Shown one piece after another: positions 62,251-64,000 of a DNA stretch of 64,000 bases. The DNA is taken from assembly GCA_038212215.1 (NCBI GenBank), contig JBBQUT010000002.1, forward strand, positions 219,039-283,038, in the 5' to 3' direction. Both the position numbers and the translations under genes were made by a program. Below the pieces are notes generated by a model. It worked only from the letters and a program-made list of their open reading frames with translations, ran no database searches and was not told the origin of the DNA. The stretch is from JALZAI01 sp038212215. Lineage in GTDB: Bacteria; Actinomycetota; Actinomycetes; Mycobacteriales; Jatrophihabitantaceae. Positions within the stretch are counted from its first letter, which is position 1. Each line of letters opens with the position of its first letter.

Positions 62251-62538
62251 GCGAGCGGAGTGAGCGAGCAAGTGTGATCGGGCTTTGCCAGTCGAACGAG
62301 CGAAGCGAGGCTCGGCTGTGAGCGAGCGTAGTGAGCGAGCAAGTGTGATCGGGCTTTGTCAGTCGAACGAGCGAAGCGAGGCTCGGCTGTGAGCGAGCGT
62401 AGTGAGCGAGCAAGTGTGATCGGGCTTTGCCAGTCGAACGAGCGAAGCGAGGCTCGGCTGTGAGCGAGCGTAGTGAGCGAACAGGTGTGATCGGGCTTTG
62501 CCGGGCGAATGAGCGAAGCGAGGCTCGGCTGTGAGCGC
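62239..62538 (+). repeat. 71-bp tandem repeat, four full copies plus a partial fifth
   Basis: Copies begin at 62239, 62310, 62381, 62452 and 62523 (each opens with GCTCGGCTGTGAGC). Copies 1-3 differ by one or two bases; the fourth has about eight changes. Every unit contains GCTCGGCTGTGA, the sulfotransferase ending (Ala-Arg-Leu-stop), and GTGAGC, the start of the next gene. If only one such unit's first 16 bases were present, the two genes would overlap as GTGA. The array has the mirror-like runs GAGCGAGC...GAGCGAGC and CGAGCGAAGCGAG. Confidence 0.92.
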
Positions 62539-63451
62539 TGGTGCAGCGTTGCCGTCCGTCGAGGTCGTGATCCCGACGCACAATCGTCCTGAGTTGCTCC
62601 GCCGCGCCATCGACTCCGTGCTCGCGCAGACCTATTCGGGACGACTCACGGTGACCGTCGTTTTCGATCGCCAGCAGCCCGACGAGGGCCTCGCGACCGT
62701 TCAGCCGATCGCTGTCCGAGTGCTGGCGAACAACCGGGCTCCCGGACTCGCGGGCACGCGCAACACCGCTATCGTCGCCAGCGATGCCGACCTGATCGCG
62801 TTCCTCGACGACGATGATCGCTGGCATCCGGACAAGCTGACCCGCCAGGTAGCCCGGATGGTTTCCGTCCCGGCCGCGGTGCTCTGCACGACGGCGGTCC
62901 AGATCGACTACGACGCAATCATGTCGACCCGCCTCGCGCATCGCTCCAACGTGTCGCACGCCGAGCTTCTGGCGTCGCGGATGGCGATGTTGCACTCATC
63001 GACGTTCCTGATCAGCCGGGCCGCGCTACAGGGCGAGCTCGGGTTGGTCGATGAATTGGCGCCGGGGGGCCAGAACGAGGACTGGGATCTTCTGCTGCGG
63101 GCCAGTGCGATCCGTCCGATCGTTCACCTCGACGAGCCGCTGGTGACGATTCAGTGGGGCAGTTCGTCGATGTTTGCGGGCGCCTGGCATTCGCGGATTG
63201 CCGGCGCCGAATGGATCCTGGCTCAGCATCCCGACATCCGCGACAGCCAAGTGGGGTATGCGCGCCTGATGGGCCAAATCGCCTTCGGCCAGGCCGCGAC
63301 CGGCCAGCGCAAGCAGGCCCTGCGGACAGCGTTGCGGTCAGCGCAGGTGCGCTGGCGTGAACCCCGCGGCTACCTGGCTGCTGCAGTTGCGGCGGGGGTC
63401 CCCAGCGGATTCGTCCAACGCACGCTGCACCGGCGCGGGCACGGCATCTGA
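62531..63451 (+). CDS. Family-2 glycosyltransferase
   Basis: 306 residues, GT-A fold. VVIPTHNRPELLRRAIDSVL, VLANNRAPGLAGTRNTAI, the nucleotide/metal site IAFLDDDDRWHPDKL and the ED motif GGQNEDWDLLLRA are present. No membrane segment, so it acts on the cytoplasmic side. The GTG start codon is in the partial fifth copy of the 71-bp repeat. Probably builds the glycan moved by the flippase. Confidence 0.9.
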   Translation: MSAGAALPSVEVVIPTHNRPELLRRAIDSVLAQTYSGRLTVTVVFDRQQPDEGLATVQPIAVRVLANNRAPGLAGTRNTAIVASDADLIAFLDDDDRWHPDKLTRQVARMVSVPAAVLCTTAVQIDYDAIMSTRLAHRSNVSHAELLASRMAMLHSSTFLISRAALQGELGLVDELAPGGQNEDWDLLLRASAIRPIVHLDEPLVTIQWGSSSMFAGAWHSRIAGAEWILAQHPDIRDSQVGYARLMGQIAFGQAATGQRKQALRTALRSAQVRWREPRGYLAAAVAAGVPSGFVQRTLHRRGHGI

Positions 63452-63721
63452 CAACGCTGCGCGGTCCGGATCGTCCCGAGCTCTCGTCGGTGCGCAGTCG
63501 CTTCGAGCGCCAACTCTTTTCTGAGGACAAACACCCATCGCGTCGGCGAGTTCGCCGGGCGATGTGGAAGTGGTAGCCGGGGGCGCCGGTTTTGCGTCGG
63601 ACGAAGATTGCAGTGACGCGGTTAGTGTCGTTGCCCGCGAGTACCGTCGTCATGTGCCGGTTCGCTCTCTCGATCTGGAACGGGTAGACACAAGATCGCT
63701 AATATTGCTCGGGATTCCTTC
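63452..63721. other. Intergenic region before the second DUF222 gene
   Basis: About 270 bp with no gene that I can support. The last 30 bp or so (from 63690) belong to the long direct repeat shared with 5534 onward. Earlier sequence is only loosely similar to the copy-1 flank. Confidence 0.5.
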
Positions 63722-63750
63722 TTGTAGCGACGAGGACGTTACGGTAGAAT
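63722..63750 (+). promoter_or_regulatory. Promoter of DUF222 copy 2
   Basis: TTGTAG (63722-63727), 17 bp, TAGAAT (63745-63750), ATG 7 nt later; same spacing as copy 1. Confidence 0.6.
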
Positions 63751-63757
63751 CGAATAC

Positions 63758-64000
63758 ATGGTCGAGACGGTGGTGGACTCGCTGACTCCCACCGTGTTCT
63801 CCTCGACTGCCGGGGCGGCGCGGGCCGCCGCGTACGCCCGGTTGCACGCCGCACTCGACGACCTGGACGGTTTAGCGATGGATCCGTGCAGCGACGAGGA
63901 AATTCTGACCGACTGGCGTGAACGGGAACGGCTGCGGCGCCGGTTGGCTGCGGGTGAGCACGCGATCATCACCCAGGTCGAGTGCCGCTCGCTGCCGTAT
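63758..64000 (+). CDS. DUF222/HNH endonuclease-like protein, cut by window edge
   Basis: First 81 residues: VDSLTPTVFSSTAGAARAAA, LDDLDGLAMDPCSDEE, ERLRRRLAAGEHAIITQVEC. This is the N-terminal DUF222 region; whether the HNH part is intact lies outside the window. Its relative at 5604 has lost most of its middle. Confidence 0.85.
   Translation, partial: MVETVVDSLTPTVFSSTAGAARAAAYARLHAALDDLDGLAMDPCSDEEILTDWRERERLRRRLAAGEHAIITQVECRSLPY

Larger units (their letters stand above)
63690..64000 (+). repeat. Long direct repeat, copy 2 (DUF222 element), runs off the window
   Basis: Nearly the same as 5534 onward: shared ATATTGCTCGGGATTC, the promoter pair and the coding start. Over the 81 shared codons the two products differ at only five or six residues (for example MVETVV against MVGTVV, EEILTD against EEVLAD). 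Confidence 0.85.

Noticed and set aside
62239..62538. 71-bp repeats as a CRISPR array
   Set aside because: Units are directly adjacent with no unique spacers and no cas genes are nearby.
61751..62995. Minus-strand open frame with repeated SLRSLTAEP-like peptides
   Set aside because: It reads through the 71-bp array and lies antisense to the sulfotransferase and glycosyltransferase; the repetition comes only from the DNA repeat.

Overview
The window is a high-GC actinobacterial chromosome segment. The evidence is the GC-rich codon use, many GTG starts and overlapping stop/start junctions, an alr-tsaE-tsaB-rimI-tsaD block, Rpf-type cell-wall proteins with DUF348/G5 domains, a Pmt mannosyltransferase beside rsmI, an Ada-AlkA fusion, and DUF222/HNH repeat genes. 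MqnA implies menaquinone made by the futalosine route, which argues against Mycobacterium and Corynebacterium. I cannot name the genus. Many transcripts look leaderless: a TANNNT box lies 6-8 nt before the start codon of at least 16 genes.

Layout. 1-5.6 kb: an acyl-CoA ligase (cut by the window edge) diverges from mqnA, followed by alr, an alpha/beta hydrolase and tsaE. 5.6-10.8 kb: an accessory block that separates tsaE from tsaB. It holds a DUF222/HNH pseudogene with an internal deletion, a DinB-like gene, a TfoX-like gene, a frameshifted GNAT gene with a 15-bp tandem repeat, an aldo/keto reductase, a MOSC protein and an SDR. 10.8-17.7 kb: tsaB-rimI-tsaD, a small conserved protein, a GHKL ATPase, a DUF72 protein, a MarR/zinc-ribbon pair, an Orn/Lys/Arg decarboxylase-like enzyme and a flavin split-barrel protein. 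17.9-24.7 kb: a coxMSL-F-D-E cluster whose large subunit carries the form I CO dehydrogenase active-site motif. 24.7-32.5 kb: a COQ4-like protein, a LysR regulator, a second acyl-CoA ligase, an enoyl-CoA hydratase-like protein, a DoxX-like membrane protein, Pmt and rsmI. 32.5-41.5 kb: metG-tatD, two tandem DUF348/G5 wall-remodelling proteins, rsmA, prs, glmU and tRNA-Gln. 41.6-47 kb: a delta-9-type desaturase behind a double palindrome, kynA-kynU with a divergent TetR gene, an ABC-F ATPase and ispE. 48-57.4 kb: a GCS2-type ligase, a DrrAB-like exporter, rplY-pth, ogt and ada-alkA, and ppc. 57.5-63.5 kb: a glycan locus (galE, flippase, GH26-like protein, sulfotransferase, family-2 glycosyltransferase) with tandem-repeat arrays at two gene junctions. 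The window ends inside a second DUF222 gene whose first 243 bases and promoter nearly duplicate those of the pseudogene at 5.6 kb.

How genes work together: TsaE/B/D make the t6A37 tRNA modification; the cox genes would oxidise atmospheric CO; KynA and KynU turn tryptophan towards anthranilate; RplY and Pth serve translation; Ogt and Ada-AlkA repair alkylated DNA. The 57.5-63.5 kb genes look like an assembly and export module for a sulfated surface glycan. The 71-bp repeat array sitting exactly on the stop/start junction of its last two genes is the most unusual structure in the window.
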